Assembly (NCBI RefSeq): GCF_003052585.1
Contig: NZ_QASN01000002.1
Coordinates: 62,001 to 126,000 of the forward strand
Length of the DNA stretch: 64,000 bases
Direction of reading: 5' to 3'
DNA from: Pseudomonas mangrovi
GTDB taxonomy: Bacteria > Pseudomonadota > Gammaproteobacteria > Pseudomonadales > Pseudomonadaceae
Below are positions 26,880 to 35,189 of the stretch, in pieces. The notes below the pieces were generated by a model that had not been told where the DNA came from, made no database searches, and saw only the letters and a list, made by a program, of their open reading frames with translations. Numbering within the stretch: the stretch's first letter is position 1; each line of letters opens with the position of its first letter. Position numbers and translations under genes: made by a program.

Positions 26880-27724
26880 GCCGCTTCAAGCACAAGGGCT
26901 GGCTGCTGGCCGGCCTGACCCTGATCGTCCTCAGCAACGCCTGGGTACTGGGCAGCGTGGCCTACAACCGCAGTGGTGAGCCGCAGAGCGTGCTGCTGCT
27001 GTCCGAGCGCGAGTTGCGGCCCATGCGCGAGTGGGAGAGACGCGACAACAGTGGCGTGGCGCTGTGGCCGCAGGTGCGCACTGAAGAGCGCCCGAATGCC
27101 ATCAAGTGGACCAGCCCACCGCTGTCGGCGCAGAGCATGCGCCAGCTCGGCTTCGAGCTGCCCGCCGAAGATGACGACAAGGCGCTGGCGCGCTTCGAGC
27201 GCGCGCAGTCGCGCCCGGCCCTGCTGGTGCTCGAAATGGATGGAGCGGCCTACCAGGCGAGTGTCGCCGCACGCCGCGAGCGGTTGAGCAAAGCCGAGGC
27301 GGAACTGGCCCGCTTCCCCACCGATGAAACGCGTCAGCAGGCCCTGCAAGCGGCCCGCAAGGAGCTGCGGCAGGAACTCGACGAAGCCAGCCGGCTGTTC
27401 CTGATTGACGCCGGACCGGATGCGGCGCAGCTGCGCCAGCGCTACCCCGATCGCCAGCGTTACTGGCTGGTGCGCGGCGCGGTGGCGCCCTGGGTCCGGC
27501 GCCGCGACGGCAACCGGCCACCTGAGGTTGGCGGCACCGCGCGGGATTACCAGCGCTACCTGCAGGTGCCCTACGCATGGCGCCACTTCTGGCAGGACGG
27601 CACCGACCCGGTCCACTACGCGGTGGAGGTTTACGTCGGCCAGCGCTTCGAACCCTGGATCAACTGGATATCTGTCGGATCTCGAGCAACCGATAAAGAT
27701 GACGCCAGCGCCGCACAGCGCTAG
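26876..27724 (+). CDS. DUF4824 membrane-anchored protein
   Basis: A 282-residue protein with one N-terminal membrane anchor (about residues 9-28) and a large soluble part presumably in the periplasm. LSERELRPMREWERRDNSGVALW, KWTSPPLSAQSMRQLGF and AVEVYVGQRFEPWI fit the DUF4824 family that accompanies DUF2157 genes. A central charged stretch (about 120-170) is probably coiled coil. It overlaps DUF2157 by 4 bp. No biochemical role is known; the fixed pairing suggests a membrane complex. The family name is from memory of the sequence pattern, so I hold it moderately. Confidence 0.7.
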   Translation: MSRFKHKGWLLAGLTLIVLSNAWVLGSVAYNRSGEPQSVLLLSERELRPMREWERRDNSGVALWPQVRTEERPNAIKWTSPPLSAQSMRQLGFELPAEDDDKALARFERAQSRPALLVLEMDGAAYQASVAARRERLSKAEAELARFPTDETRQQALQAARKELRQELDEASRLFLIDAGPDAAQLRQRYPDRQRYWLVRGAVAPWVRRRDGNRPPEVGGTARDYQRYLQVPYAWRHFWQDGTDPVHYAVEVYVGQRFEPWINWISVGSRATDKDDASAAQR

Positions 27725-27754
27725 CATCCGCGCTTTGCCCGATTCCAATACGCC

Positions 27755-29254
27755 ATGCTCTCGCTTACTGCCCGTCTGCGCCGCGGCTCGCTGGTCCTGC
27801 TTCTGCTGGGTCTGCTGGCCATCGGTTTCGTTGCCACCTCGCTGGTCAGCTATCACAGCGCGTCGCAGTCGATCCGCAGCCACATCATCGACACCGAACT
27901 GCCGCTGACCTCGGACAATGTCTATTCGGAGATCCAGAAGGACCTGGTTCGGCCGATCCTGATCTCCTCGATGATGGCCCGCGACACCTTCGTGCGCGAC
28001 TGGGTCATGAGCGGCGAGCAGGCGCCCGAGCAGATGAGCCGCTACCTGCGCGAAGTCCAGGAGCACTACGGCACGGTGACCAGCTTCTTCGTCTCGGACA
28101 AGACCCACACCTACTACCAGTCCCGCGGCGTGCTCAAGCAGGTGCGCGAAGGCGAACCGCGCGATACCTGGTATTTCCGCGTGCGCGACATGGCCGAACC
28201 CTACGAGATCAACGTTGACGTCGACATGGCCAACAAGGACCGCCTCACGGTCTTCATCAATTACAAGGTCTTCGACTACGAGCAGGGTTTCATCGGCGCC
28301 ACCGGCGTCGGCCTGCCCGTGGATGCCGTGGTCCGGCTGATCGACGAATACCAGCAACGCTACGAGCGCAACGTCTATTTCGTCGACACCGAGGGGCGCA
28401 TCGCCCTGACCGGCTCCGGGGGCGGTCCGATGGGCGCGACGGTTGGCCAGGCGTTGGCCGATATCGAAGGCCTGGCCGACCTCATGGACAAGTTGCCACG
28501 CCCACAAAGCGGCAACTTCGAATACCAGGAGCATGGCCGCGGCCACTACCTGAACGTACGCTTCATCCCCGAACTGGACTGGTATCTGTTCGTCGACAAG
28601 CAGGAGCAGGCGGCACTGGCCGAGGTCCGCAAGTCGCTGTACTTCAACCTGTTCATCTGGATTCTGGTGACGCTGCTGGTTCTGGTGCTGGTCAGCCTGG
28701 TGCTGCGTCGCTACCAGCTGCGCATCAGTGCCCTGGCGACCACGGACCAGTTGACCGGCTTGCCGAACCGCCGCGGCTTTGACCTGCTGGCCGGCCAGGC
28801 GCTCCAGGACGCGCGGCGCAATCACAGCCCGCTCAGTGCGATGCTGCTCGACCTGGACCATTTCAAGGCGCTCAACGACAGCCACGGCCACCTGGCCGGT
28901 GATCAGGTCCTGCGTGCCTTTTCCGACCAGTTGCGTGGGAGCCTGCGCCAGTCCGACATCGTCTGTCGCTGGGGGGGCGAGGAGTTCATTCTGCTGCTCA
29001 AGGACACCCGTCTGGAGCAGGCCCGGCAGATCGCCGAGAAGATCCGCGCCCAGGCCGCCGAACTGAAGCCGCTGCAGGGCGAGCAGACGCTGCCCTTCAC
29101 CGTCAGCATCGGCCTCACCGCACTGCAATTGGACGACCACCTGGATCCGCTGCTGGCGCGCGCCGACCGCGCCCTCTATCGGGCCAAGCAGTCCGGGCGC
29201 AATCGCGTCTGCATCGAACAGCCACCGGCGCCGCTCGGCGGCGAGCACCAATGA
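27755..29254 (+). CDS. Diguanylate cyclase with periplasmic sensor domain
   Basis: A 499-residue membrane protein that should make cyclic di-GMP. The first helix lies at about 11-31 and a second at about 295-318; between them is a Cache-like periplasmic sensor (TSFFVSDKTHTYYQSRGVLKQV). The C-terminal GGDEF domain has the active-site form RWGGEEF. The product-inhibition I-site RxxD is present as RQSD, five residues before GGEEF. The catalytic Asp of DLDHFKALND is intact. An active, feedback-regulated cyclase is expected. Its stop overlaps the start of the following Cys-rich gene by 4 bp. The signal sensed is unknown. Confidence 0.88.
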   Translation: MLSLTARLRRGSLVLLLLGLLAIGFVATSLVSYHSASQSIRSHIIDTELPLTSDNVYSEIQKDLVRPILISSMMARDTFVRDWVMSGEQAPEQMSRYLREVQEHYGTVTSFFVSDKTHTYYQSRGVLKQVREGEPRDTWYFRVRDMAEPYEINVDVDMANKDRLTVFINYKVFDYEQGFIGATGVGLPVDAVVRLIDEYQQRYERNVYFVDTEGRIALTGSGGGPMGATVGQALADIEGLADLMDKLPRPQSGNFEYQEHGRGHYLNVRFIPELDWYLFVDKQEQAALAEVRKSLYFNLFIWILVTLLVLVLVSLVLRRYQLRISALATTDQLTGLPNRRGFDLLAGQALQDARRNHSPLSAMLLDLDHFKALNDSHGHLAGDQVLRAFSDQLRGSLRQSDIVCRWGGEEFILLLKDTRLEQARQIAEKIRAQAAELKPLQGEQTLPFTVSIGLTALQLDDHLDPLLARADRALYRAKQSGRNRVCIEQPPAPLGGEHQ

Positions 29255-29457
29255 GCAGTTGCCAGGAAGATCGCTGCCCGCTGTGCGGCGAGTCCAATGC
29301 CTGCGGCCTGCTCCAAGGGCAACAGCCGTGCTGGTGCCAGGACGTGCGGATCGACCCGGCAGTCCTCGACGAAATTCCTCAAGCGCAGCGCAATCGCCAG
29401 TGCCTGTGCCGCGCCTGCGCTACCCGGAAAGCGGCGTGCGACTCGACCGATTCCTGA
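29251..29457 (+). CDS. Cysteine-rich CWC family protein
   Basis: A 68-residue protein with ten cysteines, arranged as CPLCGESNACG near the N-terminus, PCWC in the middle and CLCRACA near the end, the Cys-rich CWC pattern. It probably binds zinc; its function is unknown. It starts within the stop of the diguanylate cyclase gene (ATGA), and its last 22 bp overlap the start of rsuA in another frame, so the three genes are translationally linked. In other proteobacteria this family also sits beside rsuA-like pseudouridine synthases, which argues that it is real and related to that enzyme. Confidence 0.75.
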   Translation: MSSCQEDRCPLCGESNACGLLQGQQPCWCQDVRIDPAVLDEIPQAQRNRQCLCRACATRKAACDSTDS

Positions 29458-30128
29458 GCAACCTGCCGACCCTCAACCGCCAGCAGGCACGGCTGCGCCT
29501 GAGTCAGGGTCAGGTGCGGGTGAACGATGAGGTGGTCCGCGAGCCACTGACAGAGGTGCGTGCGTTCGACCGCATCGAGCTGGGCGAACAGCTGCTGCAG
29601 GCAGGCCGCGCAGCACGCTACTACATGCTGAACAAGCCACAGGGCTGCGTCAGTGCCACGCGCGACCCGCGCCATCGCACGGTGCTCGATCTGCTCGACG
29701 AGGCCGACCGCGAAGAGCTGCATATCGCCGGCCGACTGGACTTCAACAGCACCGGCCTGATCCTGCTGAGCAACGACGGCCTCTGGTCGCGCAGGCTGAC
29801 CCAGCCAGCCAGCGAAATCAGCAAGACCTATCTGGTTCAGACCGAACAGCCGATCACCGAGCAGATGCGCCTGCGCTTTGCACAAGGCTTGTACTTTCGC
29901 TTCGAGGACCTGGTCACCCGTCCCGCGCAGCTGGAGATTCTTACCAGCCACAGCGCCCGACTGAGCATCCATGAAGGCCGCTACCACCAGATCAAGCGCA
30001 TGTTCGGCCAGTTCGGCAACAAGGTGCTGGCGCTGCACCGTGAGAGCATGGGCCCCTACCGGCTCGACCCACAGTTGGCGCCCGGCGCATACCGGGCGTT
30101 GAGTGCGACGGAAATCGGGTTGATCTGA
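29436..30128 (+). CDS. rsuA: 16S rRNA pseudouridine-516 synthase
   Basis: A 230-residue RsuA-type pseudouridine synthase. The N-terminal S4 domain (RLDRFLSNLPTLNRQQARLRLSQGQVRVND) is followed by the catalytic domain with YYMLNKPQGCVSAT, the catalytic Asp in GRLDFNSTGLIL, then SKTYLVQTEQP and EGRYHQIKRMFGQFGNKVLALHRE. These parts line up with E. coli RsuA (231 residues), including the C-terminal LAPGAYRALSATEI. It modifies U516 of 16S rRNA during small-subunit assembly. The start I give is the GTG at 29436, where the S4 homology begins; it lies inside the preceding gene. Upstream in-frame residues are a shadow of that gene. Confidence 0.9.
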   Translation: MRLDRFLSNLPTLNRQQARLRLSQGQVRVNDEVVREPLTEVRAFDRIELGEQLLQAGRAARYYMLNKPQGCVSATRDPRHRTVLDLLDEADREELHIAGRLDFNSTGLILLSNDGLWSRRLTQPASEISKTYLVQTEQPITEQMRLRFAQGLYFRFEDLVTRPAQLEILTSHSARLSIHEGRYHQIKRMFGQFGNKVLALHRESMGPYRLDPQLAPGAYRALSATEIGLI

Positions 30129-30191
30129 GCACTGCACAGCACTTCGCGCTTCACCCGGCCGCACGCATCTGGTACAAAGGCTGCCGCAAAA

Positions 30192-30265
30192 GCGGGCGTC
30201 GTATAATGGCATTACCTGAGCTTCCCAAGCTCATGACGAGGGTTCGATTCCCTTCGCCCGCTCCA
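30192..30265 (+). tRNA. tRNA-Gly (CCC anticodon)
   Basis: A 74-nt cloverleaf. The acceptor stem GCGGGCG pairs with CGCCCGC before TCCA, so the CCA end is encoded. The anticodon arm TGAGC-TTCCCAA-GCTCA gives CCC, reading GGG codons. The T arm is CGAGGGTTCGATTCCCTTCG. It resembles the E. coli tRNA-Gly(CCC) closely. It lies 63 bp after rsuA. No integrase or repeated 3' end follows it, so I see no integration event. Confidence 0.95.
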
Positions 30266-30568
30266 CTTCCCTGCTCGTTGCTGCCCCTCGAACCTCCCCG
30301 CTCTCGCTACGCCCCTAGCTGCACCCTCACCTCATCCCCTGGGCATGCGAATCGAGCCAGCCCGCGCTGCGACTATTCGAACACTTCGACCGCCAGCAGG
30401 CAGCCGGGCAGAACGCCCGGGCGCACCAGAGCGGGCATGCGCTTACCCATGCGCTCGGTAGATTGCCCCTCAGTTTCAGGCATGTTCTGCAGCATTGCCT
30501 TCGGCCCGCCTGTCGTGGATAATTGGGATTGATTCGCATTCTTTTCTTATTTTCAGGCTCGCGCAGCC
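30266..30568. other. 303-bp gap between tRNA-Gly and the sigma factor gene
   Basis: No convincing gene is seen. The right end has a Fur-type site and an AT-rich promoter-like stretch ahead of the sigma factor (see separate entry). A hairpin CCGGGCAGAACGCCCGG occurs near 30406-30422, without a U-tract. The left part shows no tRNA-like or attachment-like repeat. Confidence 0.45.
30517..30539 (+). promoter_or_regulatory. Fur-type iron box
   Basis: The stretch GATAATTGGGATTGATTCGC (from 30517) resembles the GATAAT-GATAAT-based Fur box, with three recognisable hexamer-like units. It lies about 30-50 bp upstream of the sigma factor start in an AT-rich island, where Fur would repress the operon when iron is plentiful. 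The match is good but imperfect. Confidence 0.6.
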
Positions 30569-31153
30569 GTGAACAGACCCGAGTACGCCTCTCCGCCCTC
30601 GCTGGAACGCCTTTACACCGATCATCACAATTGGCTGCAAAGCTGGTTGCGTCGGCGCCTGGGCAATGCCTGCGATGCCGCTGATCTTGCTCAGGACGCG
30701 TTCGTTCGCCTGCTTGCCACGCCCAAGCGATTCGACACGCTGCCCCAGGCGCGTGTCTATCTGCGCACCATGGCCAATGGCCTGTGTATCGACCTCTGGC
30801 GGCGCCGGGAGGTGGAGCAGGCCTGGCTGCAGACCCTGGCGGCCCTGCCCGAGGTCGAGTCGCCCTGCGTCGAGCACCAGGCAATCGTGCTGCAGGCCCT
30901 GCAGGAACTCGACAGCATGCTGGGCAACCTGCCCACCCGAGTTGCCAGTGCTTTCGTCATGGCCGTCGGTTGCGAGATGAGCGACAGGGAAGTCGCGGAG
31001 AAACTCGGCGTTTCCACGCGAATGGTGCGCAAGTATGTTGCCAGGGCAATGCTGCACTGCCTGCAACTCGATGCCCGTAGTGCCCTCGACGATGCCGAAA
31101 CCTTCACCCAGCCCGCGTCGCCAGACGCAGTCTCAGCGCCGCTCGTCCGATGA
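30569..31153 (+). CDS. FecI-type ECF sigma factor
   Basis: A 194-residue iron-starvation ECF sigma factor. Region 2 is LERLYTDHHNWLQSWLRRRLGNACDAADLAQDAFVRLL, and region 4 contains SDREVAEKLGVSTRMVRKYVARA as the helix-turn-helix. It should direct transcription of the TonB-dependent receptor gene downstream after release by the FecR-like protein. The start is the GTG at 30569, just before the family's usual N-terminus. The stop overlaps the anti-sigma gene by 4 bp. Fur control is suggested by the upstream site. Confidence 0.9.
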   Translation: MNRPEYASPPSLERLYTDHHNWLQSWLRRRLGNACDAADLAQDAFVRLLATPKRFDTLPQARVYLRTMANGLCIDLWRRREVEQAWLQTLAALPEVESPCVEHQAIVLQALQELDSMLGNLPTRVASAFVMAVGCEMSDREVAEKLGVSTRMVRKYVARAMLHCLQLDARSALDDAETFTQPASPDAVSAPLVR

Positions 31154-32127
31154 ACGCCAGCGACCGGGCGCTGCAGGAAGCGGCCGAATGGTTCGCCCTG
31201 TTGCGCTCCGGCGAGGCCAGCGAGGCGGACCGGTCCCGCTGGCGCGCCTGGCTGGCGGCCTCGTCGGAGAACCAGGCGGTCTGGAGCCGGGTCGAGCATC
31301 TGAGCAGCCGACTTGAACCCATCACCTCCAGCCCGGATCGCCATCTGGCGGTGGATGCCTTCACCGTCGCCCGCACCCGCGTGCTCCAGCGGCGACGCCT
31401 GCTCCTGGGCCTGGCCGGCCTCGCCGGTGGCGGCTTGCTCGGCTGGGGCACCTGGAAACACTCGGCACTGCCGGGCCTGACTCTCACCTGGCTGGCCAGC
31501 CACCGCAGCGGTACCGGGGAGATTCGCCAGGTGGCGCTGGCGGACGGCACCCAGGTCTGGCTTGCCAGCGCCAGCGCCTTCGATCAGGACTACCAGCCGG
31601 GTCTGCGGCGTTTGCAACTGGTGGCCGGCGAGATCCTGGTCAGTACGGCCAGCGATGAGCGCGAGTTTGTCGTCGACACCCCGCAGGGCCGGCTGCGCGC
31701 CCTGGGTACGCGCTTCGCGGTGCGCCTGAGCGATACAGGCACCTCGGTCGCCGTCTATGAGGGCGCGGTGGAAGTGACAACCGCCAGTCGCGGCGAGACC
31801 ACGGTACTGCAAGCCGGCCAGCAGAGCCGCTTCACCGATCGCGTCACGGAGACGCCAGCCGCCGCAGACCCTGCGCGCGAGGCTTGGTCCAGGGGCATTC
31901 TGATTACCCGGGACACGCCCCTTGGCGAGGTGGCGGCGGAGCTGAATCGCTATCGGCGGGGGCATATCAGCGTGGCTACCGAGATTGCCCAGCTGCCGGT
32001 GTTCGGCAGCTATCCGATCACGGATGCGGATCGAACCCTGGCGATGCTGGAGACCGTCATGCCGATCCGGGTGCGCCGGCCCTTGCCGTGGTGGCTGGTG
32101 ATCGAGGCCCCGCCGCCGGCCCCTTGA
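31150..32127 (+). CDS. FecR-type anti-sigma regulator
   Basis: A 325-residue membrane regulator. The cytoplasmic N-terminus (AAEWFALLRSGEASEADRSRWRAWLAASSENQAVWSR) is the DUF4880 sigma-binding part. One membrane helix follows at about 82-98 (LLLGLAGLAGGGLLGWG). The FecR periplasmic domain follows (TQVWLASASAFDQDYQPGLRRLQLVAGEILV, RFAVRLSDTGTSVAVYEGAVEV). It relays receptor occupancy to the sigma factor. It overlaps the sigma gene by 4 bp and is followed by a 196-bp gap and the receptor gene, where the sigma-dependent promoter should lie. Confidence 0.9.
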   Translation: MNASDRALQEAAEWFALLRSGEASEADRSRWRAWLAASSENQAVWSRVEHLSSRLEPITSSPDRHLAVDAFTVARTRVLQRRRLLLGLAGLAGGGLLGWGTWKHSALPGLTLTWLASHRSGTGEIRQVALADGTQVWLASASAFDQDYQPGLRRLQLVAGEILVSTASDEREFVVDTPQGRLRALGTRFAVRLSDTGTSVAVYEGAVEVTTASRGETTVLQAGQQSRFTDRVTETPAAADPAREAWSRGILITRDTPLGEVAAELNRYRRGHISVATEIAQLPVFGSYPITDADRTLAMLETVMPIRVRRPLPWWLVIEAPPPAP

Positions 32128-32323
32128 GTTCGCGCGCGCCCAGAGAAGAAGCGCCGCCTCGCGCGACGAACGATCCCACAAGACGTCGATTTGCGACCCG
32201 CGGTTCCGCTTTTGCCCATCTCGTTCGAATAAGCAGGTTACCAATCACCCGAAGCGAGTCGGCCGCTGTCGATTCGCGCAGGGTGCAACCCGCCATTCAC
32301 GTATCGCCAAGGATGAATCCGGA

Positions 32324-34807
32324 ATGACCCCTCAGACCTTCTCCGACGCCCACCCGCTTGTCGCGGCCGCTCGACCCGCAGGCCATGGTCGCACCTCGAT
32401 CGCTCTGGCCCTGCACCTCGCCCTGCTCGGCTGTGTGCTCGCACCGGCGGTGGGCTACGCGGATGTCGGCACCCAGGCCAGCGCCACCCAAACCACGGCA
32501 CGCGCCTACGACATAGCACCCGGTCCTCTTGACGCCGTCCTCGCCCGCTTCAGCGCGCAGAACGGCATCCTGTTTGCCGGCGACGCCAGTCTCGCACAGG
32601 GCAAGAGCAGCCCGGGACTGAGAGGCACCCACAGCGTGCCGGCAGGCTTCGCGGCACTGCTCGAAGGAACCGGGCTGGATGCCCAGCGGCAGGAGGACGG
32701 CAGCTATCGACTGATGCCTCGGGCCGCGGGCGCCGGCAGCGGCGATGCCGCTGAATTACCGACCATGACCGTGACGGCCCAGCCGCAGCAGGAAACCGCC
32801 ACCAGCCGCGTGCAGGGCTACGCCGCGCGGCGCAGCGCCACCGCAACGCGCTCCGACATCGCCCTGCGCGACACCCCGGCCTCGGTCACGGTCATCACGC
32901 AGGATGCGATCCGCGATATCGCGCCACGCGCACTCGACGAGATGAGCGACTACATCGCCGGCGTCAACCGCGAAGCGGTGCAGGGCAACCCCTATTCGCT
33001 CAGCTTCTACCTGCGCGGTTTCAACACCGCCGGCGGCGCCAGCTCCTACAACGGTTTTCGTGAGAGCGGCTTCGAGACGCCGCAATCGGCGGTCAACATC
33101 GAGCGCATCGAATTTCTCAAAGGCCCGGCGTCGGTGCTCTATGGCGGCGCCGGTTCGCTATCCGGCCTGGTGAACATCGTCACCAAGCGGCCCGAAGCCG
33201 AACGGTCGGGGCGGGTGGAGATCACCGGCGGCAGCTTCGACCGCCTGGCCGGCAGCCTCGACAGCACCGGCCCGCTGGATGAGGAGGGCAAGCTGCGCTA
33301 CCGCCTGACAGCGGCCATCGACAAGGACGGCAACTTCCTGCCGGATGCCAGGCAGCAGAGCACCTTCATCAGCCCGGTACTGAGCTGGGAGCTGGCTCCC
33401 GGCACCGAGCTGGAAATCGAACTGCTCGCCCAGGACATCGACCGACCGGGACGCGAAGCCTATTTCCTCCGCCATCCCGACTTCTTCAGCATTCCGGTCG
33501 ACACCCAACTGGGCGACCCCGACCATCCGCTGGGCTCGGGCGGCAAGATCGAACGCCGGCTGGCCCGCATCGACTTCACCCATGTGCTGGACAACGGCTG
33601 GAAGTTTCGCCAGGGCCTCTACGCCAACAACGTCCACAGCGATGACAGCACCATCCAGGGGACGGCCTACAATCCGGCCACCCAGGAGCTGAGCCGGCGG
33701 GTGCGCCAGGTGGAGTCCTACGACCGCTCGCGCTTCTCGCAGACCGAGCTGTCCGGCCTGAGCAGCCTGGCAGGCCTTACGCACAACTGGCTGGTCGGCG
33801 TCGAGTTTGGTCGCATCACCACCGGCTACGGTTTCATGGTTGCGCCCTACACACCGCTGAACATCTTCAACCCCACCTACCCGGGCAGCGTCCAGGGCCC
33901 ACTGGTCGAGCCGTTCCCCGGCGACGATTCGGGCAGCGACACCCGGGCACTCTATGCGCAGGATCTGATCGACTTCGACAATGGCTTCAAGGTGCTGCTC
34001 GGCGGCCGATTCGACGACCTGGAGAGCTATGCCCAGTCCCGTGACCCGAGCCAGCCGCGGACCCAGCAGAGCGATCGCGCCTTTTCGCCCCGCGTCGGCC
34101 TGATCTGGCAGCCGCGCGAAGAGCTGTCGTTCTACGGCAGCTGGAGCAAGTCGTTCCAGCCCAACTCCGGCCGCGACCGCAACGGCGGCACCTTCGATCC
34201 GCAGGAGGGCGAACAGCTGGAAGTGGGCGTGAAGGTCGACCCGAACGAGCGCCTGGCCGTGACGGCGGCCCTGTTCCACTACACCCGGCAGAACGTGCTC
34301 ACCACCGACCCATCCGACATCAACTTCCGTATAGCGGTGGGCGAACAACGCACCCGCGGCCTGGAACTCGAGGCCCTGGGCGAGGTACTGCCGGGCTGGG
34401 AGGTGATCGCCAGCTACAGCTATCTGGATGCCGAAGTCACCCAGGACAATCGGCTCCCGGTGGGCGACCAGCTGGTCGGCGTCCCCACCCACTCCGCCGG
34501 CCTGTTCAGCAAGCTGTCACTGGACCGCGTGGGGCTGCCACGCTGGAGCTTCACCTCCGGCATCAGCTATGCGGGCGAGCGCGAGTCGGGCTTGCCCAAC
34601 GACCCGCCAGGCGCACTCACCGCCGGCGATGTCCGACTGCCCGCCTATACGAAAATCGATGCCGGCCTGATCTATGACAATGACCAGTGGCGCGTCCAGT
34701 TCAGCGGCAGCAACCTCACCGACGAGAAGATCTACGACGGCTACATCTCGACATTCGCTCCCCGCGCCGGGCGCGCCTACACGATGACCTACAGCGTGGA
34801 CTTCTGA
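32324..34807 (+). CDS. TonB-dependent siderophore receptor with signalling domain
   Basis: An 827-residue outer-membrane receptor of the transducer type. A long signal sequence (to about residue 46) is followed by the secretin/TonB N-terminal (STN) signalling domain (IAPGPLDAVLARFSAQNGILFAGD). A TonB box region comes next (PTMTVTAQPQ), then the plug (TPASVTVITQDAIRD, GFNTAGG, IEFLKGPASVLYGGAGSLSGLVNIVTKRP) and a 22-strand barrel ending in YTMTYSVDF with the terminal Phe. It should import a ferric siderophore and signal through the FecR/FecI pair just upstream. No siderophore synthesis genes are nearby, so it may serve a xenosiderophore. Confidence 0.92.
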   Translation: MTPQTFSDAHPLVAAARPAGHGRTSIALALHLALLGCVLAPAVGYADVGTQASATQTTARAYDIAPGPLDAVLARFSAQNGILFAGDASLAQGKSSPGLRGTHSVPAGFAALLEGTGLDAQRQEDGSYRLMPRAAGAGSGDAAELPTMTVTAQPQQETATSRVQGYAARRSATATRSDIALRDTPASVTVITQDAIRDIAPRALDEMSDYIAGVNREAVQGNPYSLSFYLRGFNTAGGASSYNGFRESGFETPQSAVNIERIEFLKGPASVLYGGAGSLSGLVNIVTKRPEAERSGRVEITGGSFDRLAGSLDSTGPLDEEGKLRYRLTAAIDKDGNFLPDARQQSTFISPVLSWELAPGTELEIELLAQDIDRPGREAYFLRHPDFFSIPVDTQLGDPDHPLGSGGKIERRLARIDFTHVLDNGWKFRQGLYANNVHSDDSTIQGTAYNPATQELSRRVRQVESYDRSRFSQTELSGLSSLAGLTHNWLVGVEFGRITTGYGFMVAPYTPLNIFNPTYPGSVQGPLVEPFPGDDSGSDTRALYAQDLIDFDNGFKVLLGGRFDDLESYAQSRDPSQPRTQQSDRAFSPRVGLIWQPREELSFYGSWSKSFQPNSGRDRNGGTFDPQEGEQLEVGVKVDPNERLAVTAALFHYTRQNVLTTDPSDINFRIAVGEQRTRGLELEALGEVLPGWEVIASYSYLDAEVTQDNRLPVGDQLVGVPTHSAGLFSKLSLDRVGLPRWSFTSGISYAGERESGLPNDPPGALTAGDVRLPAYTKIDAGLIYDNDQWRVQFSGSNLTDEKIYDGYISTFAPRAGRAYTMTYSVDF

Positions 34808-34856
34808 TGCAGCAAGGGAGCACTTGTCCGCGCCGCAAGCCCGGGGCTTCCCGGCA

Positions 34857-35189
34857 ATGACCGTCGTGCGCCCGGAACGCAGCGCCGCCCCGAAAGCCGG
34901 ACGAGTGCGGGCCAGCCGCTGGAGCGTCGCCTCGCGAACGCTGGCGGCAGCCCTCGGTGGCTACGCGCTGGCAAACAGCTTGCCCGTCGCGCTGCTGGCC
35001 ATGCTGCCCATGTCCGCCGCAGACGCCGCCCTCAGCGCCATCCAGCTGAGCTTCCTGGTCTATCTTGGCGCCATCCTCTGGGCATTTGCCGCTCGCAGCG
35101 CCTGGCATGCCTGGCTGGGGCTACTGCTTCCCGCCGCGGCATCCCTGTTGCTCGGCGGGTGGGCCATCCACGGGCGGCTGCCGATATGA
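34857..35189 (+). CDS. DUF3649-like small membrane protein
   Basis: A protein of about 110 residues with three hydrophobic helices (VASRTLAAALGGYALANSLPVALLAML; IQLSFLVYLGAILWAFAA; AWLGLLLPAAASLLLGGWAI). It matches the small membrane proteins (DUF3649 type) that precede PepSY-domain genes in iron-uptake operons. The start is uncertain: ATG at 34857, or TTG at 34824 with AAGGGAG closely upstream, which would add 11 residues. Its stop overlaps the PepSY gene start by 4 bp. The role is unknown but should lie with ferric-siderophore handling. Confidence 0.68.
   Translation: MTVVRPERSAAPKAGRVRASRWSVASRTLAAALGGYALANSLPVALLAMLPMSAADAALSAIQLSFLVYLGAILWAFAARSAWHAWLGLLLPAAASLLLGGWAIHGRLPI

Noticed and set aside
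30266..30568. Possible integration site downstream of tRNA-Gly
   Set aside because: No repeat of the tRNA 3' end, no integrase gene and no composition change follow it.
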